A stretch of 64,000 nt of DNA. Source: CAZEAC01 sp964510065. GTDB taxonomy: Bacteria; Bdellovibrionota_C; UBA2361; CAIXSY01. How positions within the stretch are numbered: position 1 is the stretch's first letter; the number at the start of each line of letters is the position of its first letter. The position numbers and the translations under genes were made by a program. The stretch covers positions 103,489 to 167,488 of the forward strand of contig CAZEAC010000001.1 in NCBI GenBank assembly GCA_964510065.1, read 5' to 3'. Of this stretch, positions 53,143 to 61,501 are shown one piece after another. A model generated the notes under the pieces. It searched no databases. It was not told the origin of the DNA and saw only the letters and a list, made by a program, of their open reading frames with translations.

Positions 53143-54180
53143 ATGTCTAAGATGAATTTTGGTGGAGTCGAAGAAGAAGTAGTTACTCGCGATGAGTATC
53201 CGCTTTCCAAGGCACAGGAGATTCTTAAGGGGGAAACCGTAGCGGTAATTGGCTACGGTGTGCAGGGGCCGGCGCAGGCGCTGAATCTCCGCGATAACAA
53301 GATCAAGGTAATTGTTGGCCAGAGAAAGGGTGGCGCGTCGTGGGATAAAGCCGTTGCTGACGGTTGGAAGCCAGGCGAGACTCTTTTTGGGATTGAAGAG
53401 GCGGCGCAAAAGGGCAGCATAATTCTTTATCTGCTTTCGGATGCCGCGCAGATTCAGAATTGGAAAGGCGTGCAGCCCGCGCTTACTAAGGGCAAGGGAC
53501 TTTGTTTTGCCCACGGTTTTGGCGTGCACTTCAAGGATCAAACGAAAATTGTTCCGCCGGCGGATATCGATGTATTTCTCGTGGCTCCAAAGGGGTCGGG
53601 ACGGTCCGTACGTAGGCTCTTTGAGCAGGGTCGAGGGATCAACTCAAGTTTCGCGGTGATGCAGAATCCGACAGGGAAGGCTCGTGATAGGGCGATAGCA
53701 ATTGGTATCGCCATCGGCTCTGGCTATCTCTTCGAGACAACTATGGACCGCGAAGTGTGCAGTGATCTCACAGGCGAGCGTGGTGTATTGATAGGTGCGC
53801 TGGCCGGAGTAATTGAGGCGCAGTATGCACTCCTTCGTAAGAAGGGGCATTCACCGAGCGAAGCTTTCAATGAGACGGTTGAGGAACTTACGCAGAGTCT
53901 TGTGCCACTTGTCGGAGAGAATGGCATGGATTGGATGTTTGCAAGCTGCTCAACGACGGCGCAAAGGGGCGCTCTTGATTGGAAGGGACGCTTCCGCGAG
54001 GCGGTAGCGCCAGTATTTGAAGAGCTCTATGAAAGTGTTGCTTCGGGGAACGAGGCGCGCATCACGATCGAGGCGAATAGTAGAGCCGATTATAAGGAAA
54101 GGCTGCAGAAGGAGCTCGATGTGATGAAGAGCTCCGAAATCTGGCAGACCGGTGCGCAGGTACGAAAACTTAGACCATAA
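53143..54180 (+). CDS. ilvC: Ketol-acid reductoisomerase, IlvC (yeast/Bacteroidetes type)
   Basis: 345 residues. Rossmann start VIGYGVQGPAQALNLRDN, then the knotted helical domain with APKGSGRSVRRLFEQGRG, TTMDREVCSDLTGERG (metal-binding Asp/Glu), GHSPSEAFNETVEE and ACSTTAQRGALDW. The RGINSS and GKAR blocks resemble yeast Ilv5 rather than the usual bacterial class I sequence (HTVRREYxxGFGVP). It reduces and rearranges acetolactate with NADPH. CGGAGGAACAAT before the ATG is a good ribosome site. It lies 33 nt after ilvN. Confidence 0.94.
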   Translation: MSKMNFGGVEEEVVTRDEYPLSKAQEILKGETVAVIGYGVQGPAQALNLRDNKIKVIVGQRKGGASWDKAVADGWKPGETLFGIEEAAQKGSIILYLLSDAAQIQNWKGVQPALTKGKGLCFAHGFGVHFKDQTKIVPPADIDVFLVAPKGSGRSVRRLFEQGRGINSSFAVMQNPTGKARDRAIAIGIAIGSGYLFETTMDREVCSDLTGERGVLIGALAGVIEAQYALLRKKGHSPSEAFNETVEELTQSLVPLVGENGMDWMFASCSTTAQRGALDWKGRFREAVAPVFEELYESVASGNEARITIEANSRADYKERLQKELDVMKSSEIWQTGAQVRKLRP

Positions 54181-54194
54181 GAATCTGCTAAGAA

Positions 54195-54269
54195 GCCATT
54201 TCAAAAATGGCGCGGCAAACGCCGAGGGCGTTTGGAGCGATTCAAAAATGGTAAGGAGCCCATTTTGAA
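54195..54269. repeat. Three tandem hairpins between ilvC and thrC
   Basis: GCCATTT/AAATGGC (54195-54211), CAAACGCC/GGCGTTTG (54216-54234) and TTCAAAAATGG/CCATTTTGAA (54241-54269). TTCAAAAATGG occurs twice (54200-54210 and 54241-54251). No T-run follows, so it is not an ordinary terminator. It could act as an mRNA stability or processing element in the operon. Confidence 0.6.
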
Positions 54270-54291
54270 GTGAGTTCTAGAGAGGAAGGGT

Positions 54292-56094
54292 ATGTACTAT
54301 CTTCGTGATTTTTGCACGCAGACTAAAGTTAAAGCAGATAGCCTCGTTTTTACTGGCGAGGAGGGGCCTTGGGAAGTAGTAATGGATCTGGCCGAGATTC
54401 GTGCCAAGATTAATATCGATTACTTCCGAAAGGCTCCGCCTTTTGCCTCCAAGTACCTGCCCTTCATGCCAATTAAAAACTTCTCTAATTTTGTGTCGCT
54501 TGAGGAGGGCGCGACACCACTTATTCGAAGTAAGCAGTTGGGCAAGGCGCTTGGAATGGATTTATGGTTCAAGCTTGAGCCGCAGAATCCGACGGGGTCT
54601 TTCAAAGATCGAGGTTCAGCTGTGGATCTTTCCGTCGCGAAAGAGCTCGGTGCGAAAGCGATCGCAGTTGCCTCGACCGGCAATATGGCCGCATCGTGCT
54701 CCTGCTACGCGGCTTCGGCGCAAATTCCCTGCTTTGTGTTTGTCCCCGAGGGAACGCCGGCTTCGAAGCTTTCGCAGGTGATTGCGTTCGGTGGGCGAAT
54801 CGTCCAGGTGAAAGGTACTTATAACGACGCCGCAAAGCTCGCACAAAAAGTTGCCGAGGAGCTTGGATTCTATCTCGCCGGAGATTACGCCTACCGAATA
54901 GAAGGCGCCAAGACGGCAGCGTTTGAAATTATTGATCAGTTCTTTTTTCAACCGCCGGACGCGGTCGTGGTGCCGATGGGCTGTGGTACCAATATTACCT
55001 CGTATGGAAAGGGGTTTCGTGAGTACCGCGAGCTTGGATTTATCAATTCTACGCCCGAGTTAATAGGTGTACAGGCGACCGGAGCCGCTTCGATTATTAA
55101 CAGCTTTGCAGAGGGGCGACGCAACATTGATCCGCTACCTTCAATTAATACCATCGCCACGGCGATTGCAGTTTCCAATCCACTGGATGGAGTAAAAGCG
55201 CTCGCTGAGATCTATGAATCGAAGGGCTGCGCCGTATCGGTTTCCGACAAAGAGATGTTAGAGGCGCAATATCTTCTTTCTAAGGAAGAGGGCCACTTTG
55301 TAGAGGTTTCTTGCGCGGCGTCCGTTGCAGCCCTTGTTCGTCTGGCGAAGCAGGGGAAATATCAGGGCAAGCGTGTGGTCTGTATACTTACCGGGGATGG
55401 CCTTAAAGATCCGGGGTCGATTTTACGTATGGCAATTAAGCCGCCGACGATTGCCCCGGAAGTTAATGAGTTTCTCTCGCTGTATAATGGATCGTTTTTC
55501 GAGGGAAAGACCGTCGCCTTTTTTGATAAAGCTGAAGTTGTTTTCGAGCGGGAGCCGACTGCCGCAGAAGTTCGTGAAAAAGCACAGCAATATTTCAACG
55601 CGAATTATTCCGATCAGCATATTGAGAAAATTGCCGGGATTGTCAGCAGATTCCTAAAAAAGGGGAAGCCGATTACCTTTTCAGACCTGCAAGATATTAT
55701 TCAAGACGCGCTTGAAATGGCTCCGAAAAAGGACAGATCGGCGTTCGTGGTCGAAGATTTTCAGATAGTGACTGGCAAGGATACGAAGCCGCAGGCAAAG
55801 GTGTTAGTGCGGGTTAATGGTGTTCAGTTATCAAAGTCTGCCTCTGGGGTAGGGCCTGTCGATGCGGTTATAAACGCTTTAAAGCTCGCCTGTGGTGAAA
55901 AAATCTCATTTGCCTTAGTAGGTTATCGAGTAGGTATCCGAAGTGAGGGAACGGACGCGGTGACCACAGTAGAGCTTAAGCTTAGCAAAAATGGTAAGAT
56001 ATCGGTCGGAAGTGGAGCCTCACCAGATATTATCCAGGCCTCGATTGAGGCCTTTGAGGAGGCATACAATAGCTTCGAAGTTGAAGGAGTTTGA
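54292..56094 (+). CDS. thrC: Threonine synthase with C-terminal LeuA-like allosteric domain
   Basis: 600 residues, well beyond the usual 350-480. Residues about 40-390 are a PLP fold II threonine synthase: PQNPTGSFKDRG with PLP Lys105, STGNMAASCSCYAA, and MGCGTNI phosphate loop, ending CILTGDGLKDPG. About 390-480 is a helical linker. About 485-595 reads like the LeuA dimerisation/regulatory domain: KVLVRVNGVQL, SASGVGPVDAVINALKL, GTDAVTTVEL, SPDIIQASIEAFEEAYNSF. ThrC makes threonine, the isoleucine precursor, from phosphohomoserine. AGGAAGGG before the ATG is a strong ribosome site. It ends the ilv run. Confidence 0.87.
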   Translation: MYYLRDFCTQTKVKADSLVFTGEEGPWEVVMDLAEIRAKINIDYFRKAPPFASKYLPFMPIKNFSNFVSLEEGATPLIRSKQLGKALGMDLWFKLEPQNPTGSFKDRGSAVDLSVAKELGAKAIAVASTGNMAASCSCYAASAQIPCFVFVPEGTPASKLSQVIAFGGRIVQVKGTYNDAAKLAQKVAEELGFYLAGDYAYRIEGAKTAAFEIIDQFFFQPPDAVVVPMGCGTNITSYGKGFREYRELGFINSTPELIGVQATGAASIINSFAEGRRNIDPLPSINTIATAIAVSNPLDGVKALAEIYESKGCAVSVSDKEMLEAQYLLSKEEGHFVEVSCAASVAALVRLAKQGKYQGKRVVCILTGDGLKDPGSILRMAIKPPTIAPEVNEFLSLYNGSFFEGKTVAFFDKAEVVFEREPTAAEVREKAQQYFNANYSDQHIEKIAGIVSRFLKKGKPITFSDLQDIIQDALEMAPKKDRSAFVVEDFQIVTGKDTKPQAKVLVRVNGVQLSKSASGVGPVDAVINALKLACGEKISFALVGYRVGIRSEGTDAVTTVELKLSKNGKISVGSGASPDIIQASIEAFEEAYNSFEVEGV

Positions 56095-56373
56095 GCTGTG
56101 CTGGAAAATGGGTCGCGACGATTGGGAATACGTATTCGTGAGCGCTGGGGATTTCGTGAAAGGCTTCAGTCGTTGCAGGGCTTTGCGCAACCGATAATGC
56201 CAGGAGTACAACCGGGGCCACCAACCGAAAGCTACGAGATTAGGTTTCGCTTTCGAGCACGATATGTCCGGAAAAAATTATCAAGAGATAAAGGCAATCC
56301 AGCTGCGACCTGATGGCCTGTTATTCAGGGATGCTTCGCATAGGTCTTGTTCTCTCTTTTCCTAATTCGGTAT

Positions 56374-56814
56374 ATGCGGGATATGTTTGCTATGACTGCG
56401 CAAACGCCTGACACCATTCTTTCGATTGAGTCTGAAATTCGGATGACGTATGCGCGTAGCAGCGGAAAAGGCGGGCAAAACGTAAATAAGGTAAATACGA
56501 AAGCGGTACTCTTTTGGGATCTGCAGAGAAGTCGGGCGCTTTTGCCACTTGAACGTGAACTTGTGCGATCAGCGCTTTCCGCGCATGTCAACAACGATGG
56601 AGTTGTTGTGCTTACAGATTCAAGTACGCGTTCGCAAGAAGACAATCGAAGGCGCGTTATCGATAAACTTCTGAAACTTGTAAATGAAGCTCTACGTCCC
56701 AGAAAAAAGAGAATATCAACAAAACCTTCTCGAGCTTCAAAACAGCGCCGCCGCGATGCCAAAAAGTTCCATTCGCGGAAAAAGCAGCGGCGCCGCGTTG
56801 GATTCGATGATTAA
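56374..56814 (+). CDS. arfB: ArfB/YaeJ-like peptidyl-tRNA hydrolase (release factor family)
   Basis: About 146 residues. The catalytic GGQ is in ARSSGKGGQNVNKVNTKAV, the class I release-factor domain 3, followed by SALSAHVNNDGVVVLTDSSTRSQEDNRR and a basic C-terminal tail (RKKRISTKPSRASKQRRR), which is the ArfB hallmark for entering stalled ribosomes. Without codon-recognition domains it should hydrolyse peptidyl-tRNA on stalled ribosomes. The frame opens at a TTG at 56347; ATG codons at 56374, 56383 and 56392 are more likely, with no ribosome site to choose between them. Confidence 0.85.
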   Translation: MRDMFAMTAQTPDTILSIESEIRMTYARSSGKGGQNVNKVNTKAVLFWDLQRSRALLPLERELVRSALSAHVNNDGVVVLTDSSTRSQEDNRRRVIDKLLKLVNEALRPRKKRISTKPSRASKQRRRDAKKFHSRKKQRRRVGFDD

Positions 56815-56835
56815 CGCTTCAGATCCTTAGAGCCG

Positions 56836-56997
56836 TTATTTTTTAAGCATCCGGACGCCAGGCGTCGTCTTGTCGCCTTTAAATTTGAGCGCGTAGACGG
56901 TGGCGGTCTTGAACGCCGGGCTCACGATACGCCGAGCGAAATAACCGCTTGAAGATTGCGGTTGAGGTTTAGCGGGTGAAATACCTTGGTTCGACAT
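56836..56997 (-). CDS. Small hypothetical basic protein (53 residues)
   Basis: ATG at 56997 preceded by AGAAAGGTCAAC, a fair ribosome site, and a stop at 56836. The protein begins MSNQGISPAKPQPQSSSG, then YFARRIVSPAFKTATVYAL, and ends KGDKTTPGVRMLKK: a disordered lead and a basic segment. Codon and length statistics are too small to prove it. It would fill the otherwise empty 350 bp between arfB and the propeller gene. Confidence 0.5.
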   Translation of the reverse strand: MSNQGISPAKPQPQSSSGYFARRIVSPAFKTATVYALKFKGDKTTPGVRMLKK

Positions 56998-57171
56998 GTT
57001 GACCTTTCTGCTTTTTGACCATCCACCACTCTGATCCCTGCGCCGAGTGATTTTGCTTCTCTAAGAAGGTAAAATACGAGAATTCTCGAGTAAACCTTCC
57101 TAAATTATCGCATTCGATCCTATTATCTTCGCAGAAAGGGTCTGTTACCTTGCAAAACTTCAAGGATTATT

Positions 57172-58530
57172 ATGAGTAAATGTAATCGCGCGAAAGGTTT
57201 CGGTACGCTCCTTTCTTATGTCGTACTATTTTTATCCGTCGCGGCCTTAGGCGTGGCGGATCCGCAAAGAGTCTATTTCACGACTATCGGAACTGGCGAG
57301 CTGCGTTCCGTTCGCTCGAATGGCGCCGGCTTAAACTCTCTCACGACCTTTGCCGGCCCGCCAATTGCAATCGGCATGGATTTCGACCGCGAGACCAAGC
57401 TGCTATATACCACCGAATTTGATAGCTCAAGTGGAGCGGTAAATCGCTATGAAGCCAATGGCGCAAATAAGGCCACGCTAATTCAAACGACGCTATTTCC
57501 GCGTGACATCACTGTCGATACAACTCACGATTTCATTTTCTACACTGAAGTAGTCGCGGGCGGTGCTGAGCTGCATCGTTGTGACCTGAATGGTCAAAAC
57601 TGCTTAACTATTCTTTCGAATGGAAACTCGCAGTATGTTGAAGTTGACGTCGATGAGTCGGCTTCTAAGGTCTATTTCGTTGAGTTTGGCGCCACAACCA
57701 CTATAAGGGCTGCCGATCTTGATGGAGCGAACGTGCGGACTGTGGTGAATATCCCCTCGGTTGAATCGACGGTGCCGATAGCAGTCGATACGCAGAATCG
57801 AAAACTATACTGGGCTTTGGTGACATCCCAAGAGGTTTGGTCTGCCGAGCTCGATGGATCCAATGCGGCTGCAATTCTAAGTGGAGCTTCGGTTATTGCT
57901 CTTGCCGTTGACGGCAGTACCACTCCTGGAACGCTATACATATCAGAAATAAACTCGCTTCGGCTTGCCACATTTCAGTCAGGACAGGCAGCCCCGACGA
58001 CAGTTGTCGATCTCGTAACAAATGGCGTGCTTCCGACGGCAATGACTCTTCTCGCAGCTGAGCCACTTTCACCGACGGTAGTGATAGAGAGTCCGCCTGC
58101 GGTTGTAGTTGCTAATCGCGAAGTAACTCTGACCTTTCAGCTTTTTGATGGTGCGGACCCGACCGCGCGGGCTCCCGCCAATACCAAGGCGACGGAGAAA
58201 TCAGTGCGTTATGACGCGACTATTACCAATATCGAGAGCGGAAAGAAACGGCGCATTATTACTGCTAATGCAAAGATTTCAGTTAGTCTTGGACCTGGCT
58301 CTTATACAGCATCTTACAATGCGCAGATAGTTGAGAGCCGCTCAAAAGCCGCGAAGAAAAAGATTGTCGATAAGGCGAAGTCAAAGCTCAATGCGCTGAA
58401 AGGTGAGAAACAGACTACTTCGGTAGTAAACAAAATACAAAATCTAAAGGCTCAGATTCAGCTTGCTCCTCAGAAAACTGTTTCTCAGACTAATCAGAGT
58501 CCGGAGTCGGCACCTTTTGTAGTACAGTGA
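57172..58530 (+). CDS. Exported YWTD-like beta-propeller protein
   Basis: 452 residues. A signal peptide (LLSYVVLFLSVAALGVA) is followed by about seven strand-rich repeats with the pattern of LDL-receptor YWTD propellers: KLLYTTEFDSSSGAVNRYEANG, HDFIFYTEV, SKVYFVEF, RKLYWALV and TLYISEI, each ending near a D-G turn (e.g. LDGANVRTV). The C-terminal 100 residues form a beta domain and a Lys/Gln-rich tail. It would be periplasmic or secreted and bind another protein or a polysaccharide. The ligand is unknown. No ribosome site stands out. Confidence 0.75.
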   Translation: MSKCNRAKGFGTLLSYVVLFLSVAALGVADPQRVYFTTIGTGELRSVRSNGAGLNSLTTFAGPPIAIGMDFDRETKLLYTTEFDSSSGAVNRYEANGANKATLIQTTLFPRDITVDTTHDFIFYTEVVAGGAELHRCDLNGQNCLTILSNGNSQYVEVDVDESASKVYFVEFGATTTIRAADLDGANVRTVVNIPSVESTVPIAVDTQNRKLYWALVTSQEVWSAELDGSNAAAILSGASVIALAVDGSTTPGTLYISEINSLRLATFQSGQAAPTTVVDLVTNGVLPTAMTLLAAEPLSPTVVIESPPAVVVANREVTLTFQLFDGADPTARAPANTKATEKSVRYDATITNIESGKKRRIITANAKISVSLGPGSYTASYNAQIVESRSKAAKKKIVDKAKSKLNALKGEKQTTSVVNKIQNLKAQIQLAPQKTVSQTNQSPESAPFVVQ

Positions 58531-58539
58531 TCTCTTTAA

Positions 58540-60126
58540 TTACTCGGCCAAAGCAAGACTTTGCTCATTTGTTTGTTTAGTAGCAAGTTCTAACAAACGT
58601 TGATCAGCTCTCACAAGGTTTCCGAAGTTGTAAGAAGAGCTGTCGCCTTTGTCGGTCCTCGGTACAAACTCACGTCCCGAAAGGAGAAGAGCAGCATAGT
58701 TAAAGACGCCTTTACTGCAAAGTGCATCCCCACCGAACTGTGTGCGCATTTTCTCGAGCATTTTTACCGTGTTGTCGTCAGGCAGTGCGGCAACTTCTGG
58801 GCTGCCGTCTACTCCCGGAATTTGGACCGCGGCGAGCTTCACTGCATTGTATATCTGCATGCCACATTCTTCACCACACACCTTTGATAAGATCGGAAGT
58901 ACGCGATCAGCAGGAGCAAGTGAGCGAAGCTCTTCGACTCGATTAAAGGTAGGTACCGGCTGGCGCTCTGGCGCAGTATTCTGAGCGACTGGAGCTTCGG
59001 TTTGTGGTGGCAGTCCTAATGGATTCTCTATCACCCTTTTCAGATCCGCGGCAGCTTGCTCTGGATCTACAGGTGCCGCCTTGGGCTGAACTTCAGCTTT
59101 AGGTGATTCTTTGCTTGACTCAACAGTAGCTGCTGGAGTTGGCTTTGGTGCTTCTTTCTGTTGTTCTACCTTTACTTCCTTTTGAACTGCCGGCTGAGCG
59201 GCGGTGCTCTGTGCTTCCAGAGGCTTTTTAACTTCAGCGACTGGTGTCTTTTCGACATGCTTTTGTTCAGCGACCTGTATGCCCTGAACCGCTGAAAGCT
59301 CGCGAAGGTCGGCCTTCGCCTGCGGACTCTCCATAAGCTTGGCGATCTTAAGTTCAAGCTTCTGTCCGCTTTTGGTAAATTTTCCTGAGTGGTCGATACG
59401 TTCGCGAATGAGATCGTAGGCTTTGGTTTCTAGCCCCGCTGAGCCACCCATTGAGGCTGGCAAACCGGAGGAAAGTAGTTTATCGAGTTCATTACGAATT
59501 GGACTGTCTTTTGATTTCACGCCATTTTTTACCTCGGCTTCGATAGCCTTATAAAAACGGCTTTCTTTATTTACTTCGATTCTGCCATCGACAATCGAAA
59601 ACGGCTTGTTGATTTCGAGCTCCTTCGCTAGGCCCGGAAATTTTTCGCCGAGTGTCTTCGCTGTTTGATCGGGATTAATCATGTAGGCGCGAAGTATCGC
59701 AGGGTTTTTAAAAAGCTCTGCAACTTGTTTTTGCTCCGGAGTGAGCTGGCCTTTCTCGGGGCTAATGCCGAGCTTCCCAGCGGCACTTTCACGGCCGTCA
59801 AGTCTGCTTGTGCGGAAGCCATCCAGTACAGCATCTCGCCCAGCTCCAAGATCGTGGTTGTTGTGACGAGGAGCAGTTCTCTCTGTAAGGCGCTCGGCTC
59901 CATGACGGGTATCAACCGAGGTGAAACGACGTGGTGCGGCAGCGGTTTCTTTTCCATGAAGCGCATCCAGCCATACCGCCTTTTCGGTTTTAACTTTGGT
60001 GTCTTCTTTGAGAGAGGGAGTCGAGCCTGAGGGCTTATGACGATCGGATTTGTCGGGCGCGGCATTCTTGTCGTCTAGTTTGCCCAACACTACTCTGCCT
60101 TTGCCAACTTCGATTCCGTAGCCCAT
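58540..60126 (-). CDS. Large hypothetical protein with Pro/Ala/Lys-rich centre
   Basis: 528 residues. Ordered helical parts at about 110-280 (LTPEQKQVAELFKNPAIL) and 420-520 flank a low-complexity centre (AQPAVQKEVKVEQQKEAPKPT) of Pro/Lys/Glu/Ala. No signal peptide or TM. CGEECGMQI has two Cys, perhaps a metal or disulfide site. I recognise no family; the composition recalls scaffold or secreted-effector proteins. GGAGGTTTTACTT before the ATG is a strong ribosome site. Confidence 0.65.
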   Translation of the reverse strand: MGYGIEVGKGRVVLGKLDDKNAAPDKSDRHKPSGSTPSLKEDTKVKTEKAVWLDALHGKETAAAPRRFTSVDTRHGAERLTERTAPRHNNHDLGAGRDAVLDGFRTSRLDGRESAAGKLGISPEKGQLTPEQKQVAELFKNPAILRAYMINPDQTAKTLGEKFPGLAKELEINKPFSIVDGRIEVNKESRFYKAIEAEVKNGVKSKDSPIRNELDKLLSSGLPASMGGSAGLETKAYDLIRERIDHSGKFTKSGQKLELKIAKLMESPQAKADLRELSAVQGIQVAEQKHVEKTPVAEVKKPLEAQSTAAQPAVQKEVKVEQQKEAPKPTPAATVESSKESPKAEVQPKAAPVDPEQAAADLKRVIENPLGLPPQTEAPVAQNTAPERQPVPTFNRVEELRSLAPADRVLPILSKVCGEECGMQIYNAVKLAAVQIPGVDGSPEVAALPDDNTVKMLEKMRTQFGGDALCSKGVFNYAALLLSGREFVPRTDKGDSSSYNFGNLVRADQRLLELATKQTNEQSLALAE

Positions 60127-60294
60127 AAGTAAAACCTCCGTAGTCGCGTAAAAACCAACGATTGTGAATCGTTAAAGGTATTATGGTAACTTTGCTGCTA
60201 AATGTAGCGTAAAAAATGCCTGAGTTTTAAAGCGATATTTGGGGGGTTTTGCATAAAATTAAAGAGATCTGCTAGTCTTCTCCGTCTCAGATCT
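60127..60294. other. Spacer between the hypothetical gene and tRNA-Val
   Basis: A-T-rich, no gene seen. A GGGGGG-TTTT run at about 60240 is not part of a stem. Confidence 0.3.
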
Positions 60295-60368
60295 AGGCAC
60301 GTAGCTCAGCTGGTTAGAGCGCTTGCTTCACACGCAAGAGGTCGACGGTTCGATTCCGCCCGTGCCTA
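60295..60368 (+). tRNA. tRNA-Val (anticodon CAC)
   Basis: AGGCACG pairs with CGTGCCT, discriminator A. D arm GCTCAGCTGGTTAGAGC, anticodon stem CTTGC/GCAAG with loop TTCACAC, anticodon CAC. The T stem GACGG/CCGCC has one A-C mismatch. The last three bases overlap the stop codon of the opposite-strand gene. CCA not encoded. Confidence 0.9.
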
Positions 60369-61391
60369 TTCTTCCTCAACTTTAAGCTCTTCGTCGCTAA
60401 GCTGCTCGATTTCGTCTACCACCGAATCTTCGACGCGGAACTGTCCGGATTTGGCCTCGCTAGTCACGAAGAGTCCAGGAGTTGCCTCTTTACTCGCGTC
60501 TTCCTTGCCGCGGATCATCCAGCGGTACTCGCTTCCACGCTCGAGCAAGCTTTTTATTTTATGAGTAGCTTTTTCGAGATCCTGCGCACGCGGATAGTAC
60601 TCACCACGATGTGCGATATCGGGTGGCAAGCCCGTGTTTACAAATGCTTCTATCCAGGTCCAGGTAATCTTGCGTCGAAAGACTTCGGTGGGAAGCTCGT
60701 CCTCCCCTTTTATGGAGGGCGTGAATGCTTCGACAAAGCTATTTGCCGCGTCAATGCCTAAGCCGATAAGTTGCATCATCATTGCTGCGACCTGCAAATG
60801 GCTGCAGCCCCATATCGCGATCTCTCCGGCAAGGTCGAACAGCCTATTCTCTTTTTGTAAGAACTTTTGGTACTTCTCAGAGCCCTGTGGATCAATGCCA
60901 ATGAACATGGCTTGCCCGAGAAATCGCATGGTTCCGACAATTATACCCGTGCCGATGCCAATATTAGGGATCGCGGCGCCCACCAAACCTCCAATTTCGC
61001 CGTACTTGAATATGAGATCTTGAAGAGCTCCTAACCCCTGCTCGCCGCATCCACGCTTGACTCGACGAAAGATGAAATAAAGTGCGATGAGATGAGCAAG
61101 ATCATGAGGAGAAAAAATCGTCGAGAGATAATCTGCGGAAAATTCCTTTTTGGGATCAAGCTGATCGGGCTTAAAAGTAAGAGCCGCATAGTAGAGTGCG
61201 GTTCTTGCACTGGCGCTACGAACGGCGGTTCTTAAGCAGTAGTGAGTGACTTTGGAAAGGGTAGTCTTATTCTCCACCACATCCTTGGCAATATAGCGAA
61301 CGCAGGTAGAGAAGGCGTTCGGGGTAAGTTGGGCGATGGAAGCGATCTCTCGGGCTTTATTCCATGACTCCGGGGTATGTAAATTGTTCAT
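60366..61391 (-). CDS. Hypothetical protein
   Basis: 341 residues from the ATG at 61391; a GTG at 61496 would add 35 residues that overlap the divergent SGNH gene. A Gly-rich, hydrophobic stretch (GGLVGAAIPNIGIGTGIIVG) at about 165-185 may be membrane-associated; otherwise helical and soluble. The C-terminus is acidic (DEIEQLSDEELKVEEE). I recognise no family. It ends three bases inside tRNA-Val. Confidence 0.55.
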   Translation of the reverse strand: MNNLHTPESWNKAREIASIAQLTPNAFSTCVRYIAKDVVENKTTLSKVTHYCLRTAVRSASARTALYYAALTFKPDQLDPKKEFSADYLSTIFSPHDLAHLIALYFIFRRVKRGCGEQGLGALQDLIFKYGEIGGLVGAAIPNIGIGTGIIVGTMRFLGQAMFIGIDPQGSEKYQKFLQKENRLFDLAGEIAIWGCSHLQVAAMMMQLIGLGIDAANSFVEAFTPSIKGEDELPTEVFRRKITWTWIEAFVNTGLPPDIAHRGEYYPRAQDLEKATHKIKSLLERGSEYRWMIRGKEDASKEATPGLFVTSEAKSGQFRVEDSVVDEIEQLSDEELKVEEE

Positions 61392-61501
61392 CGTATTTTC
61401 GCCGCTAATTGTATCCAATTCTTGCCTCGGTGCAAGATGTCGAGGGCTATTGCTATGTCGCCTTGTATCGTTTCGGGTTCCTGGTAATATAAGCACAAAT
61501 C

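Noticed and set aside
56098..56313. GTG-started frame of 71 codons after thrC
   Set aside because: GGAG precedes it, but the sequence is Arg-rich with no motif, and the start overlaps the thrC stop region; support is too weak to call.
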